A stretch of DNA of 64,000 nucleotides from Brevundimonas sp. SH203 (GTDB taxonomy: Bacteria; Pseudomonadota; Alphaproteobacteria; Caulobacterales; Caulobacteraceae): the NCBI RefSeq assembly GCF_002157625.1, contig NZ_BDMM01000001.1:62001-126000 (forward strand), in the 5' to 3' direction. A model generated the notes under the pieces. That model did no database searches, had not been told where the DNA came from, and worked only from the letters and a program-made list of their open reading frames with translations. Below are positions 18,669 to 28,539 of this stretch, piece by piece. Numbering within the stretch: the first letter of the stretch is position 1; each line of letters begins with the position of its first letter. The position numbers were made by a program, and so were the translations under genes.

Positions 18669-20050
18669 GCCTTGGCTCCGACCTGGGCCTCGGCGTCGCG
18701 CGCTTCGAGCGCCAGGCGGATTTCGTCGTGTCGTTTCGCGGTCAGCGGATAGTTCCGTAAGACTACGCCCGCCAGGATCAGCAGGACGCCCGGCACGGCG
18801 ATGAACAGGATCTGTAGCGTCAGCAGAGCCGTCTCGCTGTTGCCGGCTGGACCGGGCAGGGCGCGGAAGCCGACGCCTTGCAGGATCAGATAGGGGATCA
18901 GTGCGACGACGTGACCGATCTTGGTGGTGGCCGACAGGATCGAAAGCATCAGGCCGGTGCGGTCCACGCCGGTCTCGAACCGTTCCTCGTCGCCGGCGTC
19001 GGCCATCATGGCGCGGGTCAGGAACAGGCCCGCCGCATAGGGCAGGCCGGCGATGAACATGACCACCGCCGTCAGGACGAAATTGCCGCCCGGAACCAGG
19101 GTCGCGCCGACATAGAGGACGGCGGACACGACGCTGGCCATCGCCAGGCCGCGATCCTTGCCCACGCGCGTCGCGTACCAGGCCCAGAAGGGCGCGCCGC
19201 ACAGGCCGGCGATGAAATAGAACAGCATGAACAGCCCGGCCTGGGTGTGGTCGTAGCCCCGGATCTGGCCGAAGAAGAAGAACAGCAGCGAGCCGGTGAT
19301 GCCCGGCGCCACGCCCAGCAGCAGGTCGGACAGCAGCAGCTTCCTGACCACCGGCTTCCTGAACAGGCCGAGATAGGCGCCCAGGCTGCCATGTGGCTGG
19401 CCGCCGGACGTCACCGGCTCGGGCACGGCGATCATGGCCAGGCCAATGGTGACGGGCAGGGCGATCACGATGGCCCAGCCCATGATCCGCACGCCGTCGG
19501 CGTAGTTCCCGATCCCCGTCTGGACCACCACGGTCGGCAGCACCAGGATCAGCACCACCCCGATGATGTTGAACACCTGCCACCAACCATAGACGCGGCT
19601 GCGCTGGTCATACTGCGGCGCCAGGACGGCGGCCCAGCCGAGCTGGCCCAGGGTGCCGATGGAGAAGCCGAGATAGAGAAACAGCAGCCATCCGAACAGA
19701 TAGACAGGCGGGGCGCCCGGCTGGACCACGACGAACATCATATAGGCGGCCAGCATCAGCATGGGCGTCGACAGCGCCATCCACGGGCGATAGCGGCCAA
19801 ACCGCGTCTTGGTCCGATCCATGCCCCAACCGATGAAGGGGTCGAAGACGATGTCGATCAGCCGCACCGCCATGAAGACGGCGGCCACCACCCCCAGCTC
19901 CAGCCCGACGAAGGTGGCGTAGAACTCGGGCAGGGTGACCGGCAGGGCGACCCCGAACGCGGCCAGCGGCAGACAGGGGCCGGAAAAGGCGGCCAGGACA
20001 GCGTTGGAACGGCGAGGCGTCGTGTGGGCGGACGCGGATCGGGCGGTCAT
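18665..20050 (-). CDS. MFS transporter of the GPH (glycoside-pentoside-hexuronide) type
   Basis: 461 residues with 12 predicted hydrophobic segments. The loop between helices 2 and 3 has the GPH signature RLIDIVFDPFIGWGMDRTKT followed by RFGRYRPW. Family members take up sugars with sodium or protons. The start is the ATG for MTARSASAH; no strong Shine-Dalgarno is visible, and upstream codons look non-coding. It is translationally coupled to mazG. The substrate cannot be inferred from the neighbours. Confidence 0.88.
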   Translation of the reverse strand: MTARSASAHTTPRRSNAVLAAFSGPCLPLAAFGVALPVTLPEFYATFVGLELGVVAAVFMAVRLIDIVFDPFIGWGMDRTKTRFGRYRPWMALSTPMLMLAAYMMFVVVQPGAPPVYLFGWLLFLYLGFSIGTLGQLGWAAVLAPQYDQRSRVYGWWQVFNIIGVVLILVLPTVVVQTGIGNYADGVRIMGWAIVIALPVTIGLAMIAVPEPVTSGGQPHGSLGAYLGLFRKPVVRKLLLSDLLLGVAPGITGSLLFFFFGQIRGYDHTQAGLFMLFYFIAGLCGAPFWAWYATRVGKDRGLAMASVVSAVLYVGATLVPGGNFVLTAVVMFIAGLPYAAGLFLTRAMMADAGDEERFETGVDRTGLMLSILSATTKIGHVVALIPYLILQGVGFRALPGPAGNSETALLTLQILFIAVPGVLLILAGVVLRNYPLTAKRHDEIRLALEARDAEAQVGAKA

Positions 20051-20159
20051 GAAAGAGGGTCCGAAACGGCCCGGATGAGTCGGACCTGCTGCACCATCGC
20101 AGCTTTGGCGCGTCAGCGGTATGGTGGACTTCGTGGCCGGCTTGGGGCTTGCTGCGGTG

Positions 20160-21017
20160 ATGTCGCTTCGCCTGCTCGCCCTGTTCGGTCTGGTCGTGGG
20201 ACTGCTCTTCGCCGGGCAGGCCAGGGCGGCGGGACCATGCCACACCAACGCCGACGTCTGGAGCGCGCAGGGACTGGCCAACGCCGAGGCGGCCTACGCC
20301 ATGCCGTGGACGCCGTTCGGGACGCCCGAATGGGGCTGGCGGCCCTATCTGCCGCTGATCCAACAGGAGCTTCACACGCGCTGCGGCGCTGGCACGCCCA
20401 TCTTCGCCTCGCAGCTGGCGGGGTTTCAGCAGACGCATGGACTGGCGCCGACCGGCCTGTTGGACGCCGCCACCTTTCAGGTGTTTCGGGGCGTGTGGCA
20501 GGAGCGGCGGCCGTTCGTGATGGCGCGTGTCGGCGGCCTGTGCCCCGAGCCGCCGCCGATCAATCAACTGGGCTATCTGGTCGCCGAGGAGGAGCATGCC
20601 GACCGGCTGACGCGGCTGTTGCGGCGCGACGTGCTGGACGCTTATCGCCGTCTGGTCGCCGCCGCCCGGGCCGAGGTTCCAGAGGTCGCGGCCGATCCCG
20701 AACTGTTGCAGATCTTCTCGGGCTTCCGTGACCCGGAGGCGGATGCGGCGCGCTGCGCCCAGCAGGGCAATTGCGATGGCCTGCGTCGCGCCGTCTGTTC
20801 GCCGCACCGGACCGGAACGGCCGTCGATCTCTATGTGGGACAGGCGCCGGGTCTGGGGGTGGATTCAACGACGCCCGCCAGCCGCGAATATATGGCGCGG
20901 ACGGCGACCTATCGTTGGCTGGTCGAGAATGCGGGGCGATTCGGATTCGTGCCCTACATCTATGAACCCTGGCATTGGGAATATGTGCGGCCATGGGACC
21001 CTGCGTTCGCGCCCTGA
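20160..21017 (+). CDS. Exported D-alanyl-D-alanine carboxypeptidase, VanY/M15B type
   Basis: About 285 residues. The chosen ATG gives a clear signal peptide (MSLRLLALFGLVVGLLFAG, then ARA-A), though an ATG at 20121 is in frame. A peptidoglycan-binding-like segment (FQQTHGLAPTGLLDAATF) precedes the M15 peptidase domain: zinc ligands in HRTGTAVDLYVG (HxxGxAxD) and EPWHWEY near the C-terminus. It probably trims D-Ala from peptidoglycan stem peptides in the periplasm. The 3' end overlaps the next gene by 25 bases. Confidence 0.85.
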   Translation: MSLRLLALFGLVVGLLFAGQARAAGPCHTNADVWSAQGLANAEAAYAMPWTPFGTPEWGWRPYLPLIQQELHTRCGAGTPIFASQLAGFQQTHGLAPTGLLDAATFQVFRGVWQERRPFVMARVGGLCPEPPPINQLGYLVAEEEHADRLTRLLRRDVLDAYRRLVAAARAEVPEVAADPELLQIFSGFRDPEADAARCAQQGNCDGLRRAVCSPHRTGTAVDLYVGQAPGLGVDSTTPASREYMARTATYRWLVENAGRFGFVPYIYEPWHWEYVRPWDPAFAP

Positions 21018-21496
21018 CGCCCGCCGAGGCGGCGCTGGCGCGCGAGGCGTTCGGCGCGGCCCTGCGGCTGGACAGGATTCGACTGATCGCCTGGCCGTTT
21101 CGACGCGCTTTCGTGGCCGGTCGCTGGTTCGGGCGCGACTGGATCGTCTGGCCGAGACACAGCCTGGTCACGGATTTCGCCGCCGCATCGGCCCAGGCGC
21201 AGGGTGTGCTGATCCACGAACTGACCCACGTCTGGCAGGCGCAACAGGGCGTCAATCTGCTGTGGGCCAAGCTGAAGGCAGGGGACACGGCGGCCTCCTA
21301 TGCCTATGAGGCGGTTGCGACCTGTCGTTGGGACAGCCTGAACATCGAACAGCAGGCGATGGTGATGGAGCATCGCTTTCATCGCCAGCGTGGGCGCGCC
21401 GCGCCGGGGTCCGCGGCTTTCTACGCGGCCGTCTGCCCGTTCGAGCCGAAATCGGAGCGGGAGACTTGCATCGACACGGAGGACACGCCAAGTTAG
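20993..21496 (+). CDS. Putative HEXXH zinc-peptidase-like protein
   Basis: 167 residues, family not confidently recognised. The zinc-protease signature HELTH is in [15 protein letters not shown] around residue 75, with a possible downstream ligand in YAYEAVA. No signal peptide or membrane segment is evident. Similar short proteins in Caulobacterales are often labelled Vgr-related, which says little about function. The ATG lies inside the end of the VanY-like gene, so the two are coupled and may act on the same envelope substrate; that link is inference. Confidence 0.7.
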   Translation: MGPCVRALTPAEAALAREAFGAALRLDRIRLIAWPFRRAFVAGRWFGRDWIVWPRHSLVTDFAAASAQAQGVLIHELTHVWQAQQGVNLLWAKLKAGDTAASYAYEAVATCRWDSLNIEQQAMVMEHRFHRQRGRAAPGSAAFYAAVCPFEPKSERETCIDTEDTPS

Positions 21497-21549
21497 CAAC
21501 GGTCGTTGTTGCGAATAACGGCCTCAGTCATTCAACGGAGCCTCCCCCG

Positions 21550-22152
21550 ATGCCTAAAGTCTTGGTCCTCTATCATTCGACCTATGGCCACCTGGAAACC
21601 ATGGCCGAAGCCGTCGCCGAGGGCGCGCGCGAGGTCGAGGGCGCGGTGGTCGATATCAAGCGCGTGCCGGAAACCGTGCCGCAAGAGCTGGCCAAGACCT
21701 CGCACTACAAGCTGGACCAGAAGGCCCCGGTCGCCAAGATCGACGACCTGAAGGATTATGACGCCATCATCATCGGCGCGGGCACCCGTTTCGGCTCGGC
21801 CGCGTCGCAGATGCGCGCCTTCCTGGATCAGGCCGGCGGCCTGTGGTTCTCGGGCGCGCTGATCGGCAAGATCGGCGGCGCCTTCACCGCCACGGCGACC
21901 CAGCATGGCGGCCAGGAATCCACCTTCCAGGGCCTGCACAACTTCTTCATGCACCACGGGATGCCGGTGGTCGGTCTGCCCTATTCGTATCAGGCGCAGA
22001 TGACGCTGGACGCGGTTCACGGTGGTTCGCCATACGGCGCTTCGACCATCACCGGCGGGGACGGCTCGCGGATGCCCAGCGAGATCGACCTGGGCGGCGC
22101 CCGCTTTCAGGGCAAGCATATCGCCGAACTGGCCAAGAAGCTGCACGGCTGA
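21550..22152 (+). CDS. wrbA: NAD(P)H:quinone oxidoreductase WrbA
   Basis: 200-residue flavodoxin-like enzyme reducing quinones by two electrons, which avoids semiquinone radicals. The FMN phosphate loop is [32 protein letters not shown] and TATQHGGQE are family-specific WrbA motifs, and the length is standard. A CGGAG box lies about 10 bases before the ATG. The dioxygenase gene follows after four bases, suggesting a small aromatic/quinone-handling operon. Confidence 0.95.
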   Translation: MPKVLVLYHSTYGHLETMAEAVAEGAREVEGAVVDIKRVPETVPQELAKTSHYKLDQKAPVAKIDDLKDYDAIIIGAGTRFGSAASQMRAFLDQAGGLWFSGALIGKIGGAFTATATQHGGQESTFQGLHNFFMHHGMPVVGLPYSYQAQMTLDAVHGGSPYGASTITGGDGSRMPSEIDLGGARFQGKHIAELAKKLHG

Positions 22153-22156
22153 TCCG

Positions 22157-22915
22157 ATGCGCCAGCCCGCCGTCTTCTTCGGTCACGGCTCGCCCATGAA
22201 TGCCTTGGGCGGTCCCTATGGGGCCGCCTGGCGCGACCTGGGTCAGGCCATCGGCAAGCCCAGGGGCGTGGTCATGGTGTCCGCCCACTGGGAGACGCGC
22301 GGGCTGGGCGTCACGGCGCAGGAGAAACCGGAAACGATCCATGATTTCGGCGGCTTCCCGCGCGAACTTCATGAGATGCTGTATCCCGCGCCCGGATCGC
22401 CCGAACTGGCGGCGCGGGTGTCGGAACTGACCGGCGCCGTCCAGACGCCGCAATGGGGTCTGGATCACGGAACCTGGTCGGTGCTGTGTCATGTCTGGCC
22501 TGAGGCGGATGTGCCGGTGGTGCAACTGTCGCTGAACCGCGACCTGACGGCGCGCCAACACTACGACCTGGCCAGGACGCTGACGCCTCTGCGCGACGAG
22601 GGGATCGTCATCGCCGGGTCGGGCGACTTCGTCCATAATCTGCGGACCTGGAAGCGCGAGGGCGGGGCCGAACCCTACGCCTGGGCCACCGGCTTCAACG
22701 AGGCGGTTAAGGCGGCGTTCGAGCGGGGCGACCACGACGCCCTGATCGATTGGGTGGGCCTGGCCGAGGACGCGCAACTGAGCGTGCCGACCGACGAACA
22801 CTATCTGCCGGTCCTCTATGTCGCCGCCCAGCAGCAGCCGGGCGAACCTGTCAGCTTCTTCAACGACAAGATCGACGGCGGCTCGATCTCGATGACGGGC
22901 GTGCGGATCGGCTGA
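22157..22915 (+). CDS. Extradiol ring-opening dioxygenase, class III (DODA/LigB-like)
   Basis: 252 residues of the YgiD/4,5-DOPA dioxygenase family. It opens catechol rings with a mononuclear metal. Family landmarks are FFGHGSPMNAL, SAHWETRG with the metal-site histidine, GLDHGTWSVL and SGDFVHNLR. The natural substrate is unknown; a role beside WrbA in quinone or catechol metabolism is plausible. A hairpin and T-run just after the stop forms a terminator lying inside the end of the convergent ligase gene. Confidence 0.9.
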   Translation: MRQPAVFFGHGSPMNALGGPYGAAWRDLGQAIGKPRGVVMVSAHWETRGLGVTAQEKPETIHDFGGFPRELHEMLYPAPGSPELAARVSELTGAVQTPQWGLDHGTWSVLCHVWPEADVPVVQLSLNRDLTARQHYDLARTLTPLRDEGIVIAGSGDFVHNLRTWKREGGAEPYAWATGFNEAVKAAFERGDHDALIDWVGLAEDAQLSVPTDEHYLPVLYVAAQQQPGEPVSFFNDKIDGGSISMTGVRIG

Positions 22916-22924
22916 GGTCGGCGC

Positions 22925-22948
22925 GGCGGCCGGATCAGGCCGCCTTTT
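22925..22948 (+). terminator. Rho-independent terminator after the dioxygenase gene
   Basis: GGCGGCC, loop GGATCA, GGCCGCC, then TTTT: a perfect 7-bp stem ten bases after the stop at 22915. It overlaps the stop and last codons of the convergent acyl-ligase gene. Confidence 0.7.
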
Positions 22949-24488
22949 CCGCCTCGACCATCTTCTGGATGGCGACATAGTCGGTCTTGCCGGTGCCCAG
23001 GACGGGCACCTCGGAGACCTTGACGATCTTCTTGGGCACGATCAGTTCCGGCGCGCCGTTGTTGCGCGCCCATTCGGCCAGGGGCGCGACCTCGGCGGCG
23101 TCGTGGTCCGTCACCAGCACCAGTTTTTCGCCCTTGCGGCTGTCGGGGATCGAGACGACGGCGTGGCGACGCTCGGGCCAGACCGCGCCGGCGATACCCT
23201 CCACCGCCGTCAGGGAGACCATTTCCCCGCCGATCTTGGCGAAGCGTTTGGCGCGTCCCTTGATGGTGACATAGCCCTCGGCGTCCACATCCACGATGTC
23301 GCCGGTGTCCAGCCAGTCGTCGCCGACGGCTTCCCAGGCCAGCGGCTCGGCCGAGGTGACATAGCCGCTCATGACGTTCGGCCCCTTCAGGAACAGGCGA
23401 CCGCCGCCGTCGATGCCCTCGACAGGCTCCAGCTTCCAGTCGATGCCCGGCAGCATCTGGCCCACCGTGCCCGGCGCATTGCGGTCGGGGTGGTTCACGG
23501 CGATGACGGGCGAGGCCTCGGTCGCGCCATAGCCTTCCAGCAGTTCGACGCCGCCGAACTTGGTGTTGAACAGGGCGCGCGTCTCCTCGCGCACCTTCTC
23601 GGCGCCGGCGACGGCGAACTTCAGCGTGGCGAAGTCGTCCGGCTCGGCCACGCGCGCATACTGGCTCAGGAAGGTGTCGGTCGCGAACAGGATCGAGGCG
23701 TTCACCTGAGGCAGCAGGTCCGTGATCTGTTTGGCGTGCAGCGGCGACGGATATTGGAACGCCTTCAGCCCCTGCAGCAGTGGCAGGATGACCCCGCCGG
23801 TCAGGCCGAAACAGTGGAAGGTCGGCAGGGGGTTGAACATGACCCAAGCGGGGTCGAGATCGATATGGGCCGCGACCTGTCGGGCATTGGCGACCAGATT
23901 CTTCTGGCTCAGCACCACGCCTTTCGGCGTGCCGAAACTGCCCGAGGTGAACAGGACGACGCCCGGTGAATCCGGGTCGGTCTTCACACGAAAGCGCTTG
24001 GGCGCGGCGCCGGCGGCCAGGCCGTACAGCTTGTCGGACAGGCCGATGGTGTTTCGCACGTCGTCCAGCCAGACGACGTCGGCGACCGTCTTCAGCTCGA
24101 CGATCAGGTCGTCCAGCTTGGCCTGATCGATGAACCGCTTGGCGGTCAGCACCTTCTTGACGCCGGAGGCCTTGATGGCCGCCTTCAGATTGGCCTCGCC
24201 GGCGGTGAAGTTCAGCATCACCGGCACACGGCCGTGGGCGTGCAGACCAAAGAAGGTGACGACCACGCCCATTGACGACGGCAGCAGGATCGCGACGCGA
24301 TCCCCCTTCTGCGTCATGTCGGCGATCTTGCGCCCCAGGACGAAGGCCGCGCGAATCAGACCTGTGTAGGTGAGGGGATGCCTGTCCTGATCCTCAAGGA
24401 TTTCCTTGTCGCCGTATTTCGAGCGCGCCTCGATCAAAGCGTCGATGAGCGATACGTCGTAAAGCGAGGGGTCCAGAGCCTGTCGCAA
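22935..24488 (-). CDS. AMP-dependent acyl-CoA/acyl-ACP synthetase
   Basis: 517-residue adenylating enzyme, closest in layout to the Aas C-terminal acyl-ACP synthetase and long-chain acyl-CoA ligases. Motifs: P-loop FTSGSFGTPKGVV, GYGATEASPV, DWLDTGDIVD, and the catalytic lysine region near the C-terminus (GTGKTDYVAI). The P-loop residue usually Glu or Thr is Phe here (TSGSF). Starts at TTG with GGAG six bases upstream. It is divergent from lipA, with 181 bases between. Substrate chain length is not predictable by eye. Confidence 0.88.
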   Translation of the reverse strand: MRQALDPSLYDVSLIDALIEARSKYGDKEILEDQDRHPLTYTGLIRAAFVLGRKIADMTQKGDRVAILLPSSMGVVVTFFGLHAHGRVPVMLNFTAGEANLKAAIKASGVKKVLTAKRFIDQAKLDDLIVELKTVADVVWLDDVRNTIGLSDKLYGLAAGAAPKRFRVKTDPDSPGVVLFTSGSFGTPKGVVLSQKNLVANARQVAAHIDLDPAWVMFNPLPTFHCFGLTGGVILPLLQGLKAFQYPSPLHAKQITDLLPQVNASILFATDTFLSQYARVAEPDDFATLKFAVAGAEKVREETRALFNTKFGGVELLEGYGATEASPVIAVNHPDRNAPGTVGQMLPGIDWKLEPVEGIDGGGRLFLKGPNVMSGYVTSAEPLAWEAVGDDWLDTGDIVDVDAEGYVTIKGRAKRFAKIGGEMVSLTAVEGIAGAVWPERRHAVVSIPDSRKGEKLVLVTDHDAAEVAPLAEWARNNGAPELIVPKKIVKVSEVPVLGTGKTDYVAIQKMVEAEKAA

Positions 24489-24669
24489 GCGCGTCTCCTA
24501 CGGAGAGCCGACGGCCCTCTCTGTTGTTCGGGCATTCGTCATTAATGACGCCGCGTCTTGTTGAAAAGATATGTTACGCGCCGTGAGTTCCAAGCCCAGA
24601 ACACGCCTGCGGCGCATCTGTAACCGGGTTTGGCTTGCCTAATGGGCTTTGAAGTCCGAAATACCCGCC

Positions 24670-25632
24670 ATGGTCACCCTGATCGACACCCTGCAGCGCA
24701 AGCCGTCCGAACTGCGCCATCCCGAAAAGCAGAACCGGCCGGAGTCGGTCGTGCTGAAGAAGCCCGACTGGCTGCGGGTCAAGGCCCCCGGTTCGGGCCA
24801 GTATAACGCCACCAAGGACATCGTCCGCTCCAAGGGGCTGGTGACGGTCTGCGAGGAGGCGGCCTGCCCGAACATCGGCGAGTGCTGGAGCCAGAAGCAC
24901 GCCACACTGATGATCATGGGCGACACCTGCACGCGGGCCTGCGCCTTCTGCAACGTCAAGACGGGCCTGCCCCAGCCGCTGGACCCGGAAGAGCCGGGGA
25001 AGGTCGGTCAGGCCGTGCAGCAGATGGGTCTGAACCACGTCGTCATCACCTCGGTCGACCGCGATGACGTGTCGGACGGCGGCGCGGCCCACTTCGCCGA
25101 GGTGGTGCGCCAGATCCGCCTGCAGGCGCCGAACACCACCATCGAAATCCTGACGCCCGATTTCCTGCGTAAGGACGGCGCGGCCGCCGTGATGATCGAC
25201 GCCAAGCCGGATGTCTTCAATCACAACCTGGAAACCGTGCCGCGCCTGTATCTGAAGATCCGGCCCGGCGCCCGCTACTTCCATTCCCTGCGTCTGTTGC
25301 AGATGGTCAAGGAGCGCGACCCCGAGCAGTTCACCAAGTCCGGCATCATGGTCGGTCTGGGCGAGACCAAGGAAGAGGTCATGCAGGTGATGGACGACAT
25401 GCGGTCCGCCGGCGTCGACTTCATCACCATCGGCCAATATCTGCAGCCGACGCGCAAACACGCCGCCATCGATCGCTTCGTCACGCCTGAAGAGTTCAAG
25501 GCCTATGAGGCGATCGCGCGGGCCAAGGGCTTCCTGATGGTGTCCTCGTCGCCGTTGACGCGCTCGTCGCACCACGCTGGCGACGATTTCGCCCGGCTGA
25601 AGGCGGCGCGCGAGGCGCAGCTGAAGCGCTAA
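24670..25632 (+). CDS. lipA: Lipoyl synthase
   Basis: 320-residue radical-SAM enzyme that inserts two sulfurs into octanoyl groups on E2 and H proteins. The auxiliary cluster cysteines are in [12 protein letters not shown], the SAM cluster in [10 protein letters not shown], and the C-terminal [10 protein letters not shown] corresponds to the conserved RSS serine ligand. The ATG giving [10 protein letters not shown] is preferred; a TTG seven codons earlier is possible. Its product is needed by the lipoyl domains of the pdh cluster about 6.5 kb downstream. The COQ10-like gene follows after seven bases, a frequent alphaproteobacterial pair. Confidence 0.97.
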   Translation: MVTLIDTLQRKPSELRHPEKQNRPESVVLKKPDWLRVKAPGSGQYNATKDIVRSKGLVTVCEEAACPNIGECWSQKHATLMIMGDTCTRACAFCNVKTGLPQPLDPEEPGKVGQAVQQMGLNHVVITSVDRDDVSDGGAAHFAEVVRQIRLQAPNTTIEILTPDFLRKDGAAAVMIDAKPDVFNHNLETVPRLYLKIRPGARYFHSLRLLQMVKERDPEQFTKSGIMVGLGETKEEVMQVMDDMRSAGVDFITIGQYLQPTRKHAAIDRFVTPEEFKAYEAIARAKGFLMVSSSPLTRSSHHAGDDFARLKAAREAQLKR

Positions 25633-25639
25633 GCCTGGA

Positions 25640-26086
25640 ATGGCGGTCCATCGCGTCACGCGCATACTGCCCTATGCGCCCGAACAGCTTGCCGATCTGG
25701 TCGCCGATGTGCGGGCCTATCCCGACTTTGTGCCGTGGGTCACGTCGATGCGCGTCTGGAACGACCGCGTCGAGGCCGAAGGTGTGACTGTCGTGGATGC
25801 CGAGGCGGGCGTCGGGTTCGCGGTGCTGAAAGAGCGGTTCTCGACCTGGGTTCGGCACGACCGCAATGCGCCCAAGGTCGAGGTCGGCCTGCTGCGCGGG
25901 CCGTTCAAACATCTGAAGAACCGCTGGGAGTTCTTTCCGCATCCCGAAGGGACGCGGCTGGAGTTCATGATCGATTTCGCCTTCAAGTCCAGGATGCTGG
26001 ACCTGATGCTCCAAGCCAACTTCGACCGCGCGGTGGAAAAGCTGATAGGATGCTTTGAAGACGAAGCGGCCCGACGCTTTCGTTGA
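25640..26086 (+). CDS. COQ10/RatA family START-domain protein
   Basis: 148 residues with the SRPBCC/START-like fold. Recognisable features are PYAPEQLADLVADVRAYPDFVPWV near the start and the FKHLKNRWEF stretch in the middle. In alphaproteobacteria such proteins are regarded as ubiquinone-binding COQ10 homologues needed for efficient respiration; in E. coli the relative RatA was described as a ribosome-assembly toxin. The respiratory role is more likely here beside lipA. Confidence 0.88.
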   Translation: MAVHRVTRILPYAPEQLADLVADVRAYPDFVPWVTSMRVWNDRVEAEGVTVVDAEAGVGFAVLKERFSTWVRHDRNAPKVEVGLLRGPFKHLKNRWEFFPHPEGTRLEFMIDFAFKSRMLDLMLQANFDRAVEKLIGCFEDEAARRFR

Positions 26087-26092
26087 GAGCGC

Positions 26093-26428
26093 ATGATGGC
26101 TGATCAGAAGCCCATACTGTATAAACGACGCAGCCGGGTATTGCTGTTGGTCCTCGTCCTTTCGACGGCCGCCTTTGTTTTGGCGTCGCCCATGCTGCTG
26201 ATGTTTGCGGCCATGTCGGGGATGGCGAGCGATTCCTGCGCGCGCTGGCCCGCTTCCCTCTTCATCCTTGCAGGCATTACGTCGCCAATCGCCATCCTTT
26301 GCGTTCTGATCAACGGTTGGAGAGCGTTCATCATCCGCAATGAGCCGCGTGCCTGGTGGGGGTTCGCAATCCTGCCCTTGTGGCCGCTATCCATGTTCAT
26401 TGGTGTGAAAATGGCTGCGTTTTGCTAA
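26093..26428 (+). CDS. Small uncharacterised membrane protein
   Basis: 111 residues with no family recognised. Three hydrophobic segments are visible: about 15-40 (LLLVLVLSTAAFVL), 55-75 (LFILAGITSPIAILCVLI), and 87-108. The N-terminus is basic (YKRRSR), consistent with an inside orientation. It lies six bases after the COQ10-like gene and overlaps the next gene's proposed TTG start by seven bases, so it appears to be an operon member. Confidence 0.6.
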   Translation: MMADQKPILYKRRSRVLLLVLVLSTAAFVLASPMLLMFAAMSGMASDSCARWPASLFILAGITSPIAILCVLINGWRAFIIRNEPRAWWGFAILPLWPLSMFIGVKMAAFC

Positions 26429-27543
26429 CCTCATTCGATTTCGACGCGACCGTCGTGGGCGCCGGGGCCGTCGGCCTGGCCTGCGCGCGGGCGCTGTCGA
26501 AACGGGGTCTGACGGTTCTGGTGCTGGAGAAGGAAGGCCACATCGGCCAGGGCGTCTCCTCGCGCAATTCCGAGGTCGTCCACGGCGGGCTCTATTATCC
26601 GACCGGCTCGCTCAAGGCCCGCTTCTGCGTCGAGGGGCGGCGGGCGCTGTATGATTTCCTGTCCAGTCGCAAGATCGACCATTGGAAGTGCGGCAAGCTG
26701 GTCGTGGCGACCGAAGAGGCCGAGGTCGGGCGGATCGAGGCCATCTTCGAACAGGCCATGGCGAATGGCGTGGAGGGGCTGGCGCACCTGACCGGCGCTC
26801 AGGCGCGGGCGCTGGAGCCGGCCCTGAACGCCCATGCCGCCATCCTGTCGCCCGAGAGCGGCCTGTTCGATAGCCACGGCTATATGCTGGCCTTGCAGGG
26901 CGAGATCGAGGATGCGGGCGGCTCGGTCGTGGTCTCGGCCCCGTTCGAAGGCGCCGAGCCGATGTCGGGCGGCGGTTTTTCCGTTCGTGTGGGCGGGGAG
27001 GGGGCGATGACCGTCTCGAGCCGCCTTCTGGTCACGGCGCCGGGTCTGTCGGCGCAAGGCGTGGCGGCCAGCATCGCGGGCTATCCCTCAACCGACATCC
27101 CGCCAGGCCATTTCGGCAAGGGCGTTTATTTCCGGCTGGTCGGCCCGGCGCCGTTCGACCGCCTTATCTATCCGCCGCCGATCCCCGGCGCTCTGGGCAC
27201 CCATTATCGCAAGGATCTGGGCGGGCAGGGCGTGTTCGGCCCCGATCTGGTTTATGTCGATGTGGAGGACTATTCGGTCGATCCCGCCAAGGCGGAGGAG
27301 TTCGCCCGATACATCCGCCGCTTCTGGCCTGGCCTGCCCGACGGCGCCCTGACGCCCGACTACGCCGGCATTCGACCCAAGCTGCATGGCCCGGGCGAGG
27401 CGCAGCCCGACTTTCAACTGCATGGACGCGAGCATCACGGGATCGACGGCCTGATGGCCCTGTTCGGCATCGAGAGCCCCGGCCTGACCAGTTCCCTGGC
27501 CCTCGGCGAAGCGGTGGCGAACGCCCTGATGGAGACTGAATGA
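26422..27543 (+). CDS. FAD-dependent oxidoreductase, L-2-hydroxyglutarate dehydrogenase-like
   Basis: About 373 residues of the DAO/GlpD superfamily. The dinucleotide fold is [19 protein letters not shown], followed by [20 protein letters not shown], a combination typical of LhgO/L2HGDH flavoproteins, and a C-terminal [15 protein letters not shown] flavin-binding motif. It probably oxidises L-2-hydroxyglutarate or a similar 2-hydroxyacid. The start is uncertain: TTG at 26422 places the FAD motif near residue 10; a GTG at 26356 would overlap the previous gene more. ATGA overlap with the next gene. Confidence 0.85.
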   Translation: MLTSFDFDATVVGAGAVGLACARALSKRGLTVLVLEKEGHIGQGVSSRNSEVVHGGLYYPTGSLKARFCVEGRRALYDFLSSRKIDHWKCGKLVVATEEAEVGRIEAIFEQAMANGVEGLAHLTGAQARALEPALNAHAAILSPESGLFDSHGYMLALQGEIEDAGGSVVVSAPFEGAEPMSGGGFSVRVGGEGAMTVSSRLLVTAPGLSAQGVAASIAGYPSTDIPPGHFGKGVYFRLVGPAPFDRLIYPPPIPGALGTHYRKDLGGQGVFGPDLVYVDVEDYSVDPAKAEEFARYIRRFWPGLPDGALTPDYAGIRPKLHGPGEAQPDFQLHGREHHGIDGLMALFGIESPGLTSSLALGEAVANALMETE

Positions 27544-28091
27544 CCGAGCGCGAGAAGATGCTGGCGGGCCTGCCCTACGATCCGGGCGACGCCGATCTGC
27601 GGGACGGACGCGCCCGCGCCGTGGGCCTGACGGTCGCCATCAACGCCGAGCCGGATCGGGACCGTCGCAGCGCCCTGGTCAACCAGCTGGTGAACGCGGC
27701 CGACGGCAAGGCGGTGATCATGCCGGGCTTCTTCTGCGACTATGGCGTCAACATCCATCTGGGGGTGCGGGCCTTCGCCAACGCCAACTGCGTGTTCCTG
27801 GACTGCGCCGAGATTCGAATCGGCGACAACTTCCAGGCCGGGCCGGGGGTGCAGCTTCTGACGCCCGAGCATCCGCTGGACGCGGTGGCGCGTCGGGGCG
27901 ATGAGACGGCCCGGCCGATCACCATCGGCGACGACGTATGGATCGGCGGCGGCGCCATCGTTCTGGCGGGCGTCTCCATTGGGGATCGCGCTGTCATCGG
28001 GGCCGGTTCCGTGGTGACGAAGGATGTGCCGCCGGACGTCGTGGTGGTCGGCAATCCGGCGAAGATCGTGCGTCGTCTGACGCCTGCTTAA
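27540..28091 (+). CDS. Sugar O-acetyltransferase (maltose acetyltransferase type)
   Basis: 183 residues. The N-terminal Mac domain reads [20 protein letters not shown]. The left-handed beta-helix hexapeptide domain follows, with the usual [32 protein letters not shown] and [20 protein letters not shown]. It transfers acetyl from acetyl-CoA to a sugar hydroxyl. The length equals E. coli Maa. Coupled to the upstream oxidoreductase by ATGA. Confidence 0.92.
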   Translation: MTEREKMLAGLPYDPGDADLRDGRARAVGLTVAINAEPDRDRRSALVNQLVNAADGKAVIMPGFFCDYGVNIHLGVRAFANANCVFLDCAEIRIGDNFQAGPGVQLLTPEHPLDAVARRGDETARPITIGDDVWIGGGAIVLAGVSIGDRAVIGAGSVVTKDVPPDVVVVGNPAKIVRRLTPA

Positions 28092-28244
28092 ACGCCTTGA
28101 AATCGTCGCGCGCATCATGCATAAGCCGCGCCTCGCGTGGCGGCTCGGCATCCTTCTGATGAGGGTTGGGGGCCGCCGCTATCGTTTTCGCGCCAGACAG
28201 GCTTCGGCTCTGGGCGGCGCCCGACTTAGAAGATTGAGACGGAC

Positions 28245-28427
28245 ATGGCCGTTCCGAAGCGCAAAGTATCTCCCTCGCGTCGCAACATGCGCCGCGCCCA
28301 CGACGCCCTGACCTCGAACGTGTATGTCGAGGACAAGGACACCGGCGAGCTGAAGCGCCCGCACCACATCGACCTGAAGACCGGCACCTATCGCGGCCGC
28401 CAGGTCATCACGCCCAAGGAAGACTAG
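28245..28427 (+). CDS. rpmF: 50S ribosomal protein L32
   Basis: 60 residues with the L32 signature [20 protein letters not shown] and the alphaproteobacterial C-terminus lacking the zinc-ribbon cysteines. A strong hairpin terminator starts about 45 bases after the stop, so it is probably a single-gene transcript. plsX and fabH, often next to rpmF elsewhere, are not here. Confidence 0.98.
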   Translation: MAVPKRKVSPSRRNMRRAHDALTSNVYVEDKDTGELKRPHHIDLKTGTYRGRQVITPKED

Positions 28428-28470
28428 GTCTTTCACGGACGCTCGGCCCGAGGGTCGAACGAGAAATTCC

Positions 28471-28499
28471 ACGGCGCGCGGTGATCCGCGCGCCGTTTT
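28471..28499 (+). terminator. Rho-independent terminator after rpmF
   Basis: CGGCGCGCGG, loop TGAT, CCGCGCGCCG, followed by TTTT. The 10-bp GC stem is perfect and the U-run follows directly. Confidence 0.85.
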
Positions 28500-28539
28500 C
28501 GTGCGTTCCGTGCGGTGAAGTTTCGACTGGAGATTCCGC

